In this document: one piece after another, positions 13,318 to 24,977 of the stretch
How positions within the stretch are numbered: position 1 is the first letter of the stretch
Layout of the letters: each line of letters opens with the position of its first letter
DNA from: Coniochaeta sp. PMI_546
Lineage: Eukaryota > Ascomycota > Sordariomycetes > Coniochaetales > Coniochaetaceae
DNA: 64,000 nucleotides
Direction of reading: 5' to 3'
Assembly: GCA_021432605.1 (NCBI GenBank)
Contig: MU271146.1
Location: forward strand, 2,821,527-2,885,526
Program-made: the position numbers and the translations under genes
Notes under the pieces: model-generated
Told to the model about the DNA's origin: nothing
Seen by the model: only the letters and a program-made list of their open reading frames with translations
The model's database searches: none

Positions 13318-14253
13318 CCTAGATCCCAGACTTGAGCAAAAGGCAGTCGAACAGATGTGCGCAAAGAGAAGCAAAGATCGGGGTGCGTGGTCAAGGAACC
13401 GATCGATAGTGGACGCCAAAGGAAGATCTGTCGCAAGGTGGATGCTGACCTCGGGCCGTTTGCCTTTTGCGACAATAATCTGCGAAAGATGAACAGCAGA
13501 CCATCAAAAGAGCCACAGGCAAGCGGTCGGACCTAAAGTTGGGAGGATGGCTGCAGAAGAAAATAAGTTGTTGAACAAAGAAGGCATTCCGTCACGCACA
13601 TCGATAACGATAAGGTACACAGGTACTTCGGAGCTCGGGTGACATTCGTCCAGATCGCGTCCAGATCAGCGCAGGGGTACCATTAGTGTGATGGTAACTT
13701 AGCGCTGCTGCACTTGAATGTTACATTCGTTACAGAGGCAAGTTAAAGGTCTCCGTGTGCCCATCCATTCATTCTCTGTCATCTAGAGTCTGACAGCGCT
13801 CGTGCATACCATAGTAGTCCCAAAGTCATAAACTTGCTTCCCTTATATCCCACTTCAACGCTGAGCCAACAATGTACTGCCTTCGCAGGCCGTGGATCCA
13901 GTCCACTAGATAAAACATAAGGTATTCTACACTTTTCATATGATGGTCCCGTAAGATTTTTCAACCCGCTAGACGCCGTTGATATCATTCGCGAATACAA
14001 AATACGCCCAAGGAAACGGCTTCAGACTCCAAGGACTCCTCATAAACAGCTGAGAGATGGCTGCTTCTGATGACGGACAATTGATACTGATGGAAGAGTC
14101 GTCTCACGCTCGCAATTATTTACACAAGGCTATGCGGGAAGCAGGGATCGGCATTGTCGAACTTCGTACAGTACAAGTGCACCTGCACCCATGCTTGGAT
14201 GGATCGGAATCCATGGGTATCGTTGCGGTTGCGCATGGACGGCCAGGATAAGC
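13318..14253. other. Intergenic, promoter of cyclin H and 3' side of BAR gene
   Basis: About 0.9 kb upstream of the cyclin H start and downstream of the BAR-protein stop. Only short open frames occur, without recognisable motifs. Confidence 0.45.
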
Positions 14254-15752
14254 CTAATATCCAACCTCACGCTTGGCCGGCACGGGAGGAGGAGGTTTCT
14301 TCGACCGGCTAGGCGGCGGCGGCGGCGGCGCCTTGCGGCCTCCATTTGATACCGTTTGTGAGATCGCCAGGTTGCTGGTACTGCGAGTCAGACTACCAAA
14401 GCTGGTTGCGGGACTCGCACTGCGCTGGTCACCCCAATCGTTGGGACTACCGCTCCCAGAACCCGTGTCATCGTCCCTGTCGGCGAATATATCATCTTGC
14501 CTGGTGCTAATGCGGCCCGCCGGGCGAAGCTGCCCGCGCAGCGAACCCACATTGGAGATACCATATGCCGACCCGTTAGGCGTTGTTGTTCCGGACGTAC
14601 GAGCACTGCCTCCGCCGCGCTCCCGGTCGACGCTGGACGCCCCCTGAAAGGTATTGGCTCGCCCGATGAAAGGCCTCGTCGGCAGATCTGGCTGCTGTTG
14701 ATACCCAGAACCATTGCTTATGCTCAATCTGCTGCGAATCGGTACCCGGGCTGGCTGCGGCTCGGGTTCAGTCTGACGACTATCTGTTTCGTAGATGTTG
14801 TTGCTCGCTGTCCGAGACAGCGAAAGCCTATCTGTGAAACTGCGAGCCGTGTTGGACCGGCTTCTCCCCGTTGGTCGTCGCTCAAGGTTTCCCAGCCCTG
14901 AAGGAGCATTGGAGGCAGGCTGGAGAGTTGTCCAAGATGCTCGCGCCCGACGCAGCTCGTCAGCGCAGCGCTCATGATAGTCGAGCTCGGCGTCGAGGAA
15001 CCCCGTCAAGTCACGAACACTGTCGGCCTCGGCGTCCTTGATGTCCTGCATCCTCCGAAAAACGTCCTCGGAAGATTCTTCGTATTTGGCCTTGTTTGTT
15101 CGCATCTCCTCTTCGATTCGGAAGTCGTCTCGCCTGGCCTTCTGCATTTTAGACATACTAGCGTCGTACGCTAGCCGCCGGTTCTCGAGTTTCTTACGGG
15201 CAGACTGTAGCAGAAGGGCAGTGTCAGCGAGACTCGTTCACTCCAGGATACTAAAAGGGCAATGCGAGTGGACGAACCTGATACTCCTTCATCATAGCTA
15301 GTGAGCGCTCAAGGGATTCTAGCCAAGTGCCAGTAGCATCTGCAACGAAATGTTCCTGGATCCCGGCGATTCGCTCGTTAGCCCGGCCCATGGCTACCAG
15401 GCAGTTCCCGTACTCAGAGTCCGGCTCGAAGTCCTCGCCATGGCTGATCATGGTACGCCCGAGGTAGCTGATTGGTAGGCCCTTCTCCTTGTCGTCGAAT
15501 GTTTCTCCGCGCCGGCCAAGCCACTTCACGTACGCATTCATGGACTTCTGGAGGCGGTCGGCGCCTGAACCAACGTCAGTGTTTGCGATCCCGGGAGGCA
15601 GAATGACGGTATCCAAGCCACTCACCATCGAATCGAAGTGCCATCTCGAGCTCCAGCATCTTGAAGTCTTCAGACATGGTCGTCTTGGCCTCCCCTCCCA
15701 TCTTCTCACCCGCCCATTGGAAGGCGCGATCGATCTTCTTTGTAATATGCAT
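14254..15752 (-). CDS. BAR-domain protein with proline-rich tail
   Basis: A membrane-curvature protein with an N-BAR-like coiled helix bundle. Exons 15752-15626, 15564-15278 and 15204-14254 (introns 61 and 73 nt) give 454 residues. The N-terminus (MHITKKIDRAFQWAGEKMGG) can form an amphipathic helix. Residues about 10-240 form the BAR region: KMLELEMALRFDG, NAYVKWLGRRGE, SLERSLAMMKEYQSARKKL, RMQDIKDAEADSVRDLTGF, AELDYHERCADELRRARASW. The remaining 200 residues are Ser/Arg/Gly-rich and end in polyproline (PPPPPPSRSKKPPPPVPAKR), a likely SH3 ligand. I expected relatives to carry a C-terminal SH3 domain (from memory), but the frame stops after EVGY, so this copy appears to be the ligand-bearing form. 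Likely role: endocytosis or actin-linked membrane remodelling. A second BAR gene lies less than 3 kb away on the same strand. Confidence 0.8.
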
Positions 15753-18487
15753 GGTGTTCTGTCGGCGTCCCTGGTTTTGGACTTCGGGGTGTTGAGGAAG
15801 TTGGCAATGGAACGGCCACTATAGTTTCACAGGAGGGCTGTGACGTGCCACGAAAGGTAAAAAACCGAGGCACAGCGAGTCTTCGGTCGTGTAGGCTCTT
15901 CCGCAATGACAAGAAGAGAGTGTGAGACTTTCCAACCAGCTGTGGGGAATTGATTGGCAAAGGATAAGACCAGGTACAAAAAAAAGGGGGGGAGGAAAGA
16001 CACGACGGGCTGCTCTTTATTATGATTATTATTATTAGCGAGGGGGGGCCGGCAATAATGGCTGGCAGGGCTGGGTCTTGTCTCGAGGGAGAGGGAGTCT
16101 GTTTGACCCTCCGAGTCTAAGGCTTAGGAGGTAGTGTACGCGTGTGAATCTTAGCCGGCCACACGATCCGACGGAATCCAGTCCGACGCCACAGAATAGC
16201 GGGAGAAAACGAGTGGCACAACCAAGGCAGGCCTACACTACACGTGTACGTGTCCTCTCAGTCGTCAGGACGGTTGAATTGGTCGATATGGTGACTGGGA
16301 GGCGACTTTGGAGGCGACTTTGCAGGGAAGTTTGCGCAGACTGTCAACTGCCTTATCGATGCAAGTGCAGCACTGGTTTGGAAAAGTCGTCGAGTGGCTT
16401 GATGCACAAGTACGGGTCCAGATATTCGAACTTTCAGTGCTTGCAGCACGCTACTGTGTACTTCTGCAGCAGCAACGTCTGGAGCAACGTGGGGCGTGTG
16501 GAGGTCGCTATCTGAGGTAGGTGGTACCTAAAGTACATACACACCTCAAATCTGGCACTCTATGGCGGGGTAAGTTTGGACTTGGGACGCGCTTGAATCG
16601 GTCCAGGCCGCAGGAGGAAAGAGCGAAGGAATGCCGTTATGGACGAGATCGAGAATCACGACCAGAGCTTGATACTTCGACTCCGTGACCGTGTCCGATC
16701 GCATAAACAGTTTAGATACTAAACTACAAACAAGTCGCAGTGGTGGAACGGCCGAAAGATGCGACCAAAGTGCGGTTAATCGCGAAGAGGGTGGTATGGT
16801 GATATTCCCCCTGTGTCCTGGCTGCGAGGCGATCGTGGTCTGGTTCCTGGCTGGTGTGTGTGGATGGTGTGGAACCTGGCTTGAAAACCCCGGGCAAAGA
16901 TGCGAGGGCGGTACGATGTTGATAAGAGATCTCGTGCGTGCACGAAACTGAAATTGGATAAGGTAAGGTAAGGTAGGTAAGGTAGGTAACGACCTGGAAG
17001 ACGTGGACGAGAAAGCCGTTATATATCTTACCAAAAATTGAACCCACTGAACCCCACGGTAAGGTGCCTCGAGGTAAGGTACTGTAGTGTAGATATAGAT
17101 CGGATGACATGTTGGAGCAGCAATGGTTTTCTCGGAATAACTCTGGAATGCATCAACGCCAACCAGCCAAGCGTACCTTGAAACTTTCTCGACTCCGAGC
17201 CACACTGATACGATGCGGCAAATCCGTCCTTGGCCCGTCTCTACACAGCAAACGATTTGCGATCACCTTCCACGAGTAGACAGGCCCCCCCGTCATCCAA
17301 AGTGCTTTACATGTACACGTACGTATACTGTGTTGTACATTACCACCGAGGACCATCTCTCACGATGTCATGCTCAGATTTGGTTCTGGAGCTACATTGT
17401 GAACTGTTCACGCTCCCAGCATTCCGGACATGCAAATGGATGCTGGTACCGGTACGCATCATCGCGTACACTAGACTACAGCCTGAATGTGCCATGTGCC
17501 ATTTTTAATGGTGGTACAATGATGTGCATATCTTACAGGGGCCCTCGCTGAACCTTCGCGGTCAGACGATTTGGGTCTTACGGGCCGATACCTATCGTCC
17601 ATTTGACCTGCCTGTTTTTCTCAAGTAGTTATCCCTGGACTGCATCGAATCGTTGTTTGTTACCGTCGATACTTGTAAGCACCGAACCTGGTGGGATATT
17701 CTCTCCAGCGTGACGCCAGCGAATTACCACCTGTAGCAACGGCCAAGGTCAAACACCTGCGGCTCTCGAAACAAACCCAGCAGAGCCGCCTTGGCGCTAG
17801 TGTAGCGCTGCTGAACACCAACCAGTCTTTCGTTTGGTTTCGGCCTTGGAAGGGGACCGCCAACCATACTGCTCAAAGATATCAGGATTCCTTCACCTGA
17901 CTCCTTCCATCAAGAGGTCATCGAAAGAAATGGCTGTTAAAGACCAGCGCCTACAACGATGGTACGCACGTTTCAGTTGGAAAGCTTTCCCTAATTGACC
18001 CAATTGAAAGATCGCCAATCGCCTGCAATTGTTGTTTGATCCACCGTGAGCATTCGATGGAACGGGGCGCAGCTGTCAACGTTATCTTTCCCTTGGGCAT
18101 AGATTGTTTCAGCGATCGATGGCACTCTTAGGCGTCCCACCTGAGTTGAGAGCTTGTCTCAGCGACATGGCACCTCCGTCTCTCGACATGGTTGTAAAAG
18201 AGCATCTTTAACCACAGCGACAAGAGTGAAAGGGGAATTGTTCAGAGACAATCTCTATTAGGAGTTTTGAATAGTAGCCAAAAAATATTCTGCACACATG
18301 CTATACATGTGTGTATACTGCTGTGGCAGACGCAGTACTGTGCCTTGTTTCCCCATCCGTCGGGGTATCAGCATAAGAGTCGCCCGGAACCTAAAGTCAC
18401 ATGCCAACGTACGCCGATCAAATCATGCTCCCGGTCCCAATGGCGCGTCTCCCAGCCCGCTCTCGTATTTGGGCAATGATAGTATTC
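15753..18487. other. Intergenic region, promoter of BAR gene and 3' side of Hob3 gene
   Basis: About 2.7 kb. It holds a poly-A/poly-G stretch near 15978-15994, an (ATT)4 microsatellite at 16025-16036, a GGTAA-type tandem repeat at 16956-16990 and scattered GGTACC motifs (16523, 17445). An open frame of 219 codons on the minus strand (16546-17205) shows no protein motif and overlaps the repeat, so I do not call it. Confidence 0.45.
16956..16990. repeat. Short GGTAA/GGTAG tandem repeat
   Basis: Direct repetition of GGTAA and GGTAG units about seven times, with related units again at 17060-17085. It lies about 1.2 kb upstream of the BAR-protein start. The units resemble half of the dispersed AGGTACCT/CTTACC motif found elsewhere in the window. 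Confidence 0.7.
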
Positions 18488-19593
18488 TCAAACCGTACCG
18501 CTGATACTTAGCTCACGGATCTCCTGGAGTACCTGCTCGACTCTGCCATCAAGATGCCCTTGAGCATACTGGTCTCGTGTGTCTGGATCGAGGTACTGCT
18601 GCACTTGCGCCATGCGACTGTATGCCTCGGCACAGAAGCGCAGCTGGATCTTGACGAGGGCCTCAAACGAGGGGTCGAGGTAGGGCACTCTAAGATCAAG
18701 GAGTTGCGGTAGCTCCGTACACAGCTGCTCGTTCAGCTGCTCGTAGGCTGCTTTTGCCATCTCCGTCTCCTTTTCCGCCCGTGGTAGCTTCGTTACGTCC
18801 TTGTCTGGCTTCTCGACGAGCTTCTTCACTTTTGCTCGCAGAGCGTCGTAGTCGAGAAGTTTGTGCCCGCGCTTCTTGATACCTAGCAGAGCAGATACGT
18901 CAGTAAAGAGTCAGGATTGCGATGCTTTACCATTCGCTGACATGCTTTAGCCGAAGTCAGCAAGGAGAACATACACTCATTAACGTCCGGAAAGTAGGCA
19001 CAAAATCTGGAAATAGGCTCCAGCACCGTTGTCCTGCGCATGATGATCAGATTTCTGTGATTCGATCCTGGTTGCCAGCCCTGCGTCTGGAGCATCGTTG
19101 GGGAGTATATACCGGTATGGACCGTCGAGGGCTTTGATCGTCTCTGCGTCCAGGTCCTCCACAGCCTGCTTGTAGCTCCTGCTGACACCGTCTTTGGCGC
19201 CCGCATCTCCGTAGAAAGCATCGATCGTCTCGGCAATCCGCATTTGCGAAGCGGTCATAGCTGGACGAACACCATTGTGAGTGACGGTTCTCGTCAGCAT
19301 ATTCGCGGATTGAGTGCTTCGTACCTCGTAGAGAGTCAAGATACCCCTTGGCTTCCTTCTGCAACCGTAGTGACGCTGCCTCCATTGTCCGGAACCGTCT
19401 CTCCTCCACCTCGTAGTCGCGGTCATTTGTCTTCTCGACATGACCTGTCTTCATCATCACCTGCGTCGTCGCGCGGTTGACATTTTTCTTAAACCCTGCA
19501 CAATGTGTACCGTCAGACTTTGGATTCACGGCCAAGAACGAGGCCATCTGGCCTCAGTAAACGAGACGGTGACGACGTACCGGCCCAAGACAT
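18488..19593 (-). CDS. hob3: Hob3/Rvs161-type BAR protein (amphiphysin homologue)
   Basis: A short BAR-only protein that acts in endocytic scission and cortical actin organisation; in yeasts it works as a heterodimer with an Rvs167-type partner. Five exons: 19593-19581 (a 13-nt first exon, MSWAG), 19495-19325, 19260-19113, 19033-18975 and 18882-18488. The four introns are 64-92 nt and all join in frame, giving 261 residues, about the family length. Diagnostic segments: FKKNVNRATTQVMMKTGHVE, LQKEAKGYLDSLRAMTASQM, RIAETIDAFYGDAGAKDG, AVEDLDAETIKALDGPYR, PISRFCAYFPDVNECIKKRG, KLLDYDALRAKVKKLVEKP, QVQQYLDPDTRDQYAQGHLD. No SH3 domain, as expected. Position-specific agreement with the Hob3 family makes the splice model firm. 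Confidence 0.93.
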
Positions 19594-20218
19594 GACGGGC
19601 TTCGCAGCTTGGTCGACTCTATTAGATGGGCTGTTCTGCTGGGGTTCGGATCAACGATGTTGCCGTACTGGTACTCGACAGTTCAAGCAAAGACGCCGCT
19701 TAATACTGGTGATGAGGAAGACGATGTTGGGATCCAGGCGTCAAATATTGCCGAGGTTCGTGGTCTTATTGCTCCTTTGCTGAGATCAGCGTCAAGAAGT
19801 GCGTTGGTTATCACGGATCCGGAGTGTCTGGAGGGGTGACGCAGGACCAATGTGGCGCAGCTATGGCCAACAGACGTCAGCAGCCAAGAAAAGCCAAAAT
19901 CAAGCCACAAGTTTGAGAGGGGCAAAGGAATCTCCAGCCAGGAATCTCCAGCCAGCCCTGCAAGGCTGGAATTTTCCTCCTACATCGTGACCTTGGTCGC
20001 GACAACAACGAAGGCCGTCTCCCTCCCCCCACGCAGGCCAACAATGAGTCTACCCATGTATAACATTTTCTATTAAGCTTATCGATCGAACTGTTGTGGA
20101 TAGTCACTCTCTTAGTTTTGTTAGCAACATCATTTGCTCCTGTCGCTCCTTGTATTTCTCCCCATGCAGTCGGTCGGCATCACTTCAGTCAAGTCACCGC
20201 ATCCGATTCTCGACTACA
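19594..20218. other. Divergent promoter region, Hob3 and peptidyl-tRNA hydrolase
   Basis: About 0.6 kb between two divergent starts, probably a shared promoter. A short direct duplication (AATCTCCAGCCAG-like, twice) lies near 19928-19958. No gene is seen. The frame of the hydrolase stays open upstream to about 20096 but has no in-frame ATG there. Confidence 0.5.
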
Positions 20219-20812
20219 ATGCCCATCTCTCGCTTTCTCGTCATCAGTCTTGGCAACCCCAGTCCGTATTTAGATACCCTACATTCGGCCGGTCACCTAG
20301 CACTTGATGCCCTACAGCGACTATTATCACCCGACCAATTGCCCTTCGTGTCCGATCGTTATGGAAAGAAGACAGTGTTGGCCTCGGCTGGACCGCGATA
20401 TATTATGTTGCAAAGCCCGACGTTAATGAACGTTTCCGGACCTTGGGTTGCCGCGGCATGGAAAGGAGTGCTCTCCGACCAAGGCCTTGGACCTTCGGAA
20501 CTGCCGTTGGTCCTTGTCCATGACGATCTCGAGGAGGATCTCGGCGTTGTCAAAGTCAAACAGTGGAAGAGCAGTCACCGTGGGCATAACGGAGTCAAGA
20601 GTGTCCACGCCAGCCTCAACATTAGCCAATATCCCGGTGCTCTATGGGCTCGGATCAGTGTCGGCATTGGGAGGCCCGAGGGCAGAGACAAGAGCACCGT
20701 GTCGGACTACGTCTTGAGAAAGATGTCCAAATGGGAGAAGTCTACCATCCAAGACCAAGCCGGCCCAGGTATCATCCGTGTCCTAACGGAGCTTGAACAG
20801 AAGTGGTCATAA
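20219..20812 (+). CDS. Peptidyl-tRNA hydrolase (Pth1 family)
   Basis: Releases tRNA from stalled peptidyl-tRNA; the bacterial-type Pth of fungi is usually mitochondrial. A single exon of 197 residues, close to the bacterial length. Catalytic and substrate residues are in place: Asn13 in LGNPSPYLDT, catalytic His22 in LHSAGH, Asn71 in LMNVSG, Asp102 in HDDLEED, Asn124 in SSHRGHNGVKS. The C-terminal half has RISVGIGRPEGR and DYVLRKM. The chosen start (MPISRFLVIS) puts the first beta strand at the very N-terminus, so no targeting peptide is visible. An upstream spliced leader exon encoding one is possible but not seen. Confidence 0.92.
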   Translation: MPISRFLVISLGNPSPYLDTLHSAGHLALDALQRLLSPDQLPFVSDRYGKKTVLASAGPRYIMLQSPTLMNVSGPWVAAAWKGVLSDQGLGPSELPLVLVHDDLEEDLGVVKVKQWKSSHRGHNGVKSVHASLNISQYPGALWARISVGIGRPEGRDKSTVSDYVLRKMSKWEKSTIQDQAGPGIIRVLTELEQKWS

Positions 20813-23157
20813 AGTCTCTAGGATCCGTGAGGATGCCTCTACTCCACTCATCCCTATGATCGGGCTTCGTGGTTAATGCCGTGGCCAGATGGCTCACGAG
20901 GCTGCCCACGTTGTGTCACCATCAATCTTGGGCCATGTGTTCGGCAACAATGATGGCACGGATGTAGCTCAAAATGAGCTACCGCTTGCGCTTTGCTGTC
21001 ACAGATGCTCTGTCCCTCAATGTCCACCTATCGAGAAGGCAAAGGTTGACTCGTTCGAAAACATGATTAATTCATGATTTCGTCACGCGAATGTTGATGG
21101 ACGCTATCAGCGACTTCCTTCAAGGTAGCCAGTCTCACTCTCTCGTTCACCGGAATCACGTCACTTGTGTTGGAAATGCGTGCCATACTATACTACACAA
21201 GCCGTAACCTCGCAAGCTTCCGGCGGTGTCAACATGTGCTTCCGCGTACCTGACCTAGAAAACATAGCCCTATGACTAGCCTACATCACAGCCTGAATCA
21301 CCGTTGTGGTTTATTCCTGCTTTCGTTGACAAGCATTTGGCCAATTCAACCACAATTCAAGATTCGTCTTGAGGTCTTTTCGAGGCAGTACCATCCAACT
21401 CTGATTCACCATTAGGCTGCACCTCCTTTCAAAGGTCTACATAGTCGTGAATTGACGGCGTAGTTGTGTTGAGATTCGCCCAAGTTACCTGGACATGAGA
21501 TCCGCCGTAACTGCGAGACTCGGAGGCACGGAGATGGGGATATGGAGCAACATCTTCAGTGAGCTCCTAGAGCGACAAAACCATCTTCATGCGTGCAGCA
21601 TGATCCAGGCACTATCCGTCGCACGCAAGGCGAGGACTCAATGCCGAATATGCGGTGTGTGGACATAGTTGGGATTGCAACACTGTACTATGCTTGGCCA
21701 CGCATGGCTTGGTCAGAAGGCAGCACAGAACTTAGCAGCTGTGAGACCTACCCGCCGCCAGCAGTCGTCGAGCAGGTGTCCTCTCCTGTCATGATCATGA
21801 CATCTAATATCTCTCACCACATTCCTAACGCAGTCCCGCTGGCAGTTCCAGCCTCTCTGCAACTGGGGTTTTGTAGTAGAGAGATGGCTTTTGCATGCTC
21901 GTATGTTAGGCGAGTCCACTGTCAGCAAGAGAAAGCATTGTTCGATCAATGACCGACCTCTGGGCCATCGTCGACGGTCGGCGATAAGGGGAAAAGGACA
22001 ACTACTTGTTGTCGACGGAGGGCGTCTTTCAACTGGACAAAGGTCTCAAAGAGTACCAGTGCCATTTGTCAGGGGATCGAGACCAGTCATGGCTACTGTG
22101 CTGGTGTCCTACGAGACGCTGCATATTTACAATAGTAAAAGGGATCCTCAGGCGGTGCTACGCCTTGGAGATATTTGCATTGACATTTGCTGTTCCGTGT
22201 ATGAAACTTCCTGTCCATGGTAAGTGATCAATCATTAGTTCAGCTCGCATTCTACAGTTCTCTTCCAGACGCAGTGCCGCAATAATACGCGGTTTGCAGT
22301 CGGCTCTAGGATAGTCGATGGCCACTTCATTCCTACATGCATGCTTACTTTTGACTGCTTTGTCCCAAGGTTGGCAGTTATGTCGACGGGAAATGGGAGC
22401 GGTACAGTGTAGGATAAGTGAATCGTCACGGAGGTTGCACATAATTGACCTTGATGTCAGGCTGAAGAGTATGACGCAGAATAGGGGAGGATCCATCTCC
22501 GTAGAGGCGCTCAAATAAAATCCTTCACATCGCCGAGGAGACCTACCAAGGATTGGTCGACGCAGAAAGCTGCTAGATGGAGGCAAGGACGAGCTGAGAG
22601 ACAACGCATATCAGAAGCATGGCACCGAGAGCCGGAGGAGATGAGGTAGCCGGCTATAGTTGGTAACAGGAGCTGAACTCTTGGCTGGGTGAGAATGGAG
22701 GCCCTTCTGAACCATGGGGGCCATTGGTGGCGCAGAAACTGTAAGCCTATCACTGTAGCTGACCGTTGTATTATTGGTCCAGTGCACTTCGCATGGTTTA
22801 CCTGGCTCGGTGGTTGGCAGTAGATGACGGAGGCTTACTTAGACATCTGCGACTACACCTAGCAAGTGCTTCGAAGACGTGGCGACACTCAGGTCCAGCA
22901 AGGCCAAGCATGCTTTCTTCGGAAACGGGGAGCATACCAAGACGAATAAAGGGGACAAGACGTATAGGTGGTGTGTAGCCCTTTGGCTTGGATTAAACAT
23001 TCAGTGGTATCTTAAACTACATCTCTACTCTAGCCCGCGTCTTTCGTAGCGCTGACACAAGGCGATAGACCCCAACGCAACAAGGTAGATATCCCAGCAA
23101 AGCCGTGTGTAATTTACAGAATCGTTAGCTATTGCGGATGAAACAACGCGTTGTAGC
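20813..23157. other. Convergent intergenic region without supported gene
   Basis: About 2.3 kb between the 3' ends of the peptidyl-tRNA hydrolase and the sugar transporter. Open frames are short (at most about 150 codons), overlap on both strands and show no motif. This is long for a 3'-3' interval, so a small unrecognised gene is possible. Confidence 0.4.
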
Positions 23158-24977
23158 TTAGAGAGCAGAGCCACGGCGCTCGATGTCGCCCACAATGGAC
23201 TTGTCGAGGAGGTTACCAGAAGTCATGGTGCTGGCAAAGGTCGTGGTTGGCTTCCACTTAGCCGAGGTCCTGGGTGAAGTCTCCTCCAGCATCTTGTCGA
23301 CCTGCTCCAGCGTAAGACCCTTGGTCTCAGGCACGAGGAAGTAGGCATAGACGAAGGCGCATGTGCAGAGACCTCCCCAGATGAAGAAGACGGAAGACTT
23401 GAGGTTGCCATGGTCCTCACCGACCATGTAAGGGGTGATGACGGCAATGATCTAGAGCGCACAGAGTTAGTCGACGTCCCCGCAAAGCAAGACAAAGAGC
23501 GGGTTAAACTTACAGTGTTCCAGAGCCAGTTGGAAGCTGTGGAGAGACCAACACCGCGGGAGCGGATGGGGAGAGGGAAGATCTCGCCGATGACAATCCA
23601 GGCACCGGGTCCCCAGGTGGAGGCGAAGAAGAAGATGAAAATGGCAATGAAGGAGATCTGGGCATTGACGGCGGGAATGTTGTTGGCGAGGCTGGTAGTG
23701 GGGTCGGACGGATCCGGGTGGGTCTTGTTGAAGCCGACCGTGACACCGATAATGGCGACAAGGAACTGGCAGATCAACATGCCCAGGGCGCCATAGATGA
23801 GGAGAGGGCGACGACCGAAGCGCTCAACAGTCCAGAAGGAGATGGGTGTAGAGCAGACGTTGACAAGAGTGAAGATGAGCGAGATCAGGAAGGTGTTGTC
23901 AATGGCGCCGGTCGACTGCAGGAACGGAGTGGAGTAGTAGAAGATGAAGTTGACACCTGTCCACTGCTGCATCATCTGGAGCGAAGTTCCAAGAATGGTG
24001 CGGCGCAAGTTGGACTTGCCGTGCCACAGAGTGCCCTTGAAGCAGTTGGCCCAGCTTCCGAACCAGGTCGTGGACGGGATGAGCTGGCGCTCATACTCCT
24101 CGTTGGCGACAATCTCAGCAAGCTCAACCTGGATGTACTCGGACTCCTTGGGCTGGCCACGAAGGCGGGAGAGGGCATCGGCAGCGCGGTGGATGTTGCC
24201 GCGCTTGACGAAGTAGCGAGGGGAATCGGGGAGGAACATGAGACCAATGCCGAGGACCAAGCCCCAAGCGAACTGAATAGCAATGGGGATGCGGTAGACA
24301 CCGGTGTCTCCCCTGTTCTTGGTGGCGTAGACGACGATGGAGGCCAGCATGATACCAATGGTGATGCAGAATTGGTAACCAGCGACCAGGGCACCGCGCA
24401 CCTTACGAGGGCACTAAAGGGGAACAGTTAGCGGTAGGTCCCTCTACCGAGCAGGAATGGCCAAGGGAAAACTTACAATCTCGGACATATACAGAATGAC
24501 GATGGCAGACTCAAAGCCGACACCGAATCCGGCAATCAGACGACCGGCAACGATGGCACCGAGGGGCTGGCCGATACCAGTAAGCATTTGGATCACGACT
24601 CCGACGATGTAGATCAGGCAGCCGAGAATGACGGTCCACTTCCGGCCGATGAAATCGGCAAGATCACCGCCCATGAGAGCACCGAAAAAGGTACCGGCGG
24701 ACAGGATAGAGACGATGAGTGACTGGTGGCTGGAGGAGATGGCGGTCGCGCCGATGCCCTCGAGCTGTTCCGTGAAGATTTTGGAGCCGAGGACACCGTT
24801 GATATAACCGGAGTCGTAACCGAAGAAGATGCCGCCGAACGAGGCAAAGGCACAGATCAGGTATGCTTGCCAGGTGACGGGAGCCTCAATTCTCTCCACA
24901 TCGTGGGTGACGGCCAGACCCTCGATGGTGTTGTGGTGGGTGCCCGTAGGCGCGGATTCCTTCTCGACGGAAGCCAT
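23158..24977 (-). CDS. MFS sugar (hexose) transporter
   Basis: A plasma-membrane monosaccharide permease of the sugar porter family. Exons 24977-24477, 24413-23514 and 23451-23158 (introns 63 and 62 nt, all phase 0) give 564 residues with the 12-helix layout. Signatures: FGGIFFGYDSGYINGVLG in helix 1, LADFIGRKWTVILG in the first loop, GRLIAGFGVGFES, PDSPRYFVKRG before the central loop, QQWTGVNFIFYYS in helix 7, RFGRRPLLIYG, GEIFPLPIRSRGVGLSTASN and PETKGLTLEQVD at the end of helix 12. The QQxxGxNxxxYY motif places it with hexose rather than disaccharide carriers. The promoter has a TATA-like box and several CreA-type sites, which fits glucose control. Closest functional type (Hxt- or RCO-3-like) cannot be settled by eye. 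Confidence 0.93.

Noticed and set aside
16546-17205. A 219-codon open frame on the minus strand
   Set aside because: No motif, unusual composition, and it runs through the GGTAA tandem repeat; likely chance.
23718-24431. A 237-codon frame opposite the sugar transporter
   Set aside because: Antisense shadow that crosses the transporter's exon-intron border without any motif.
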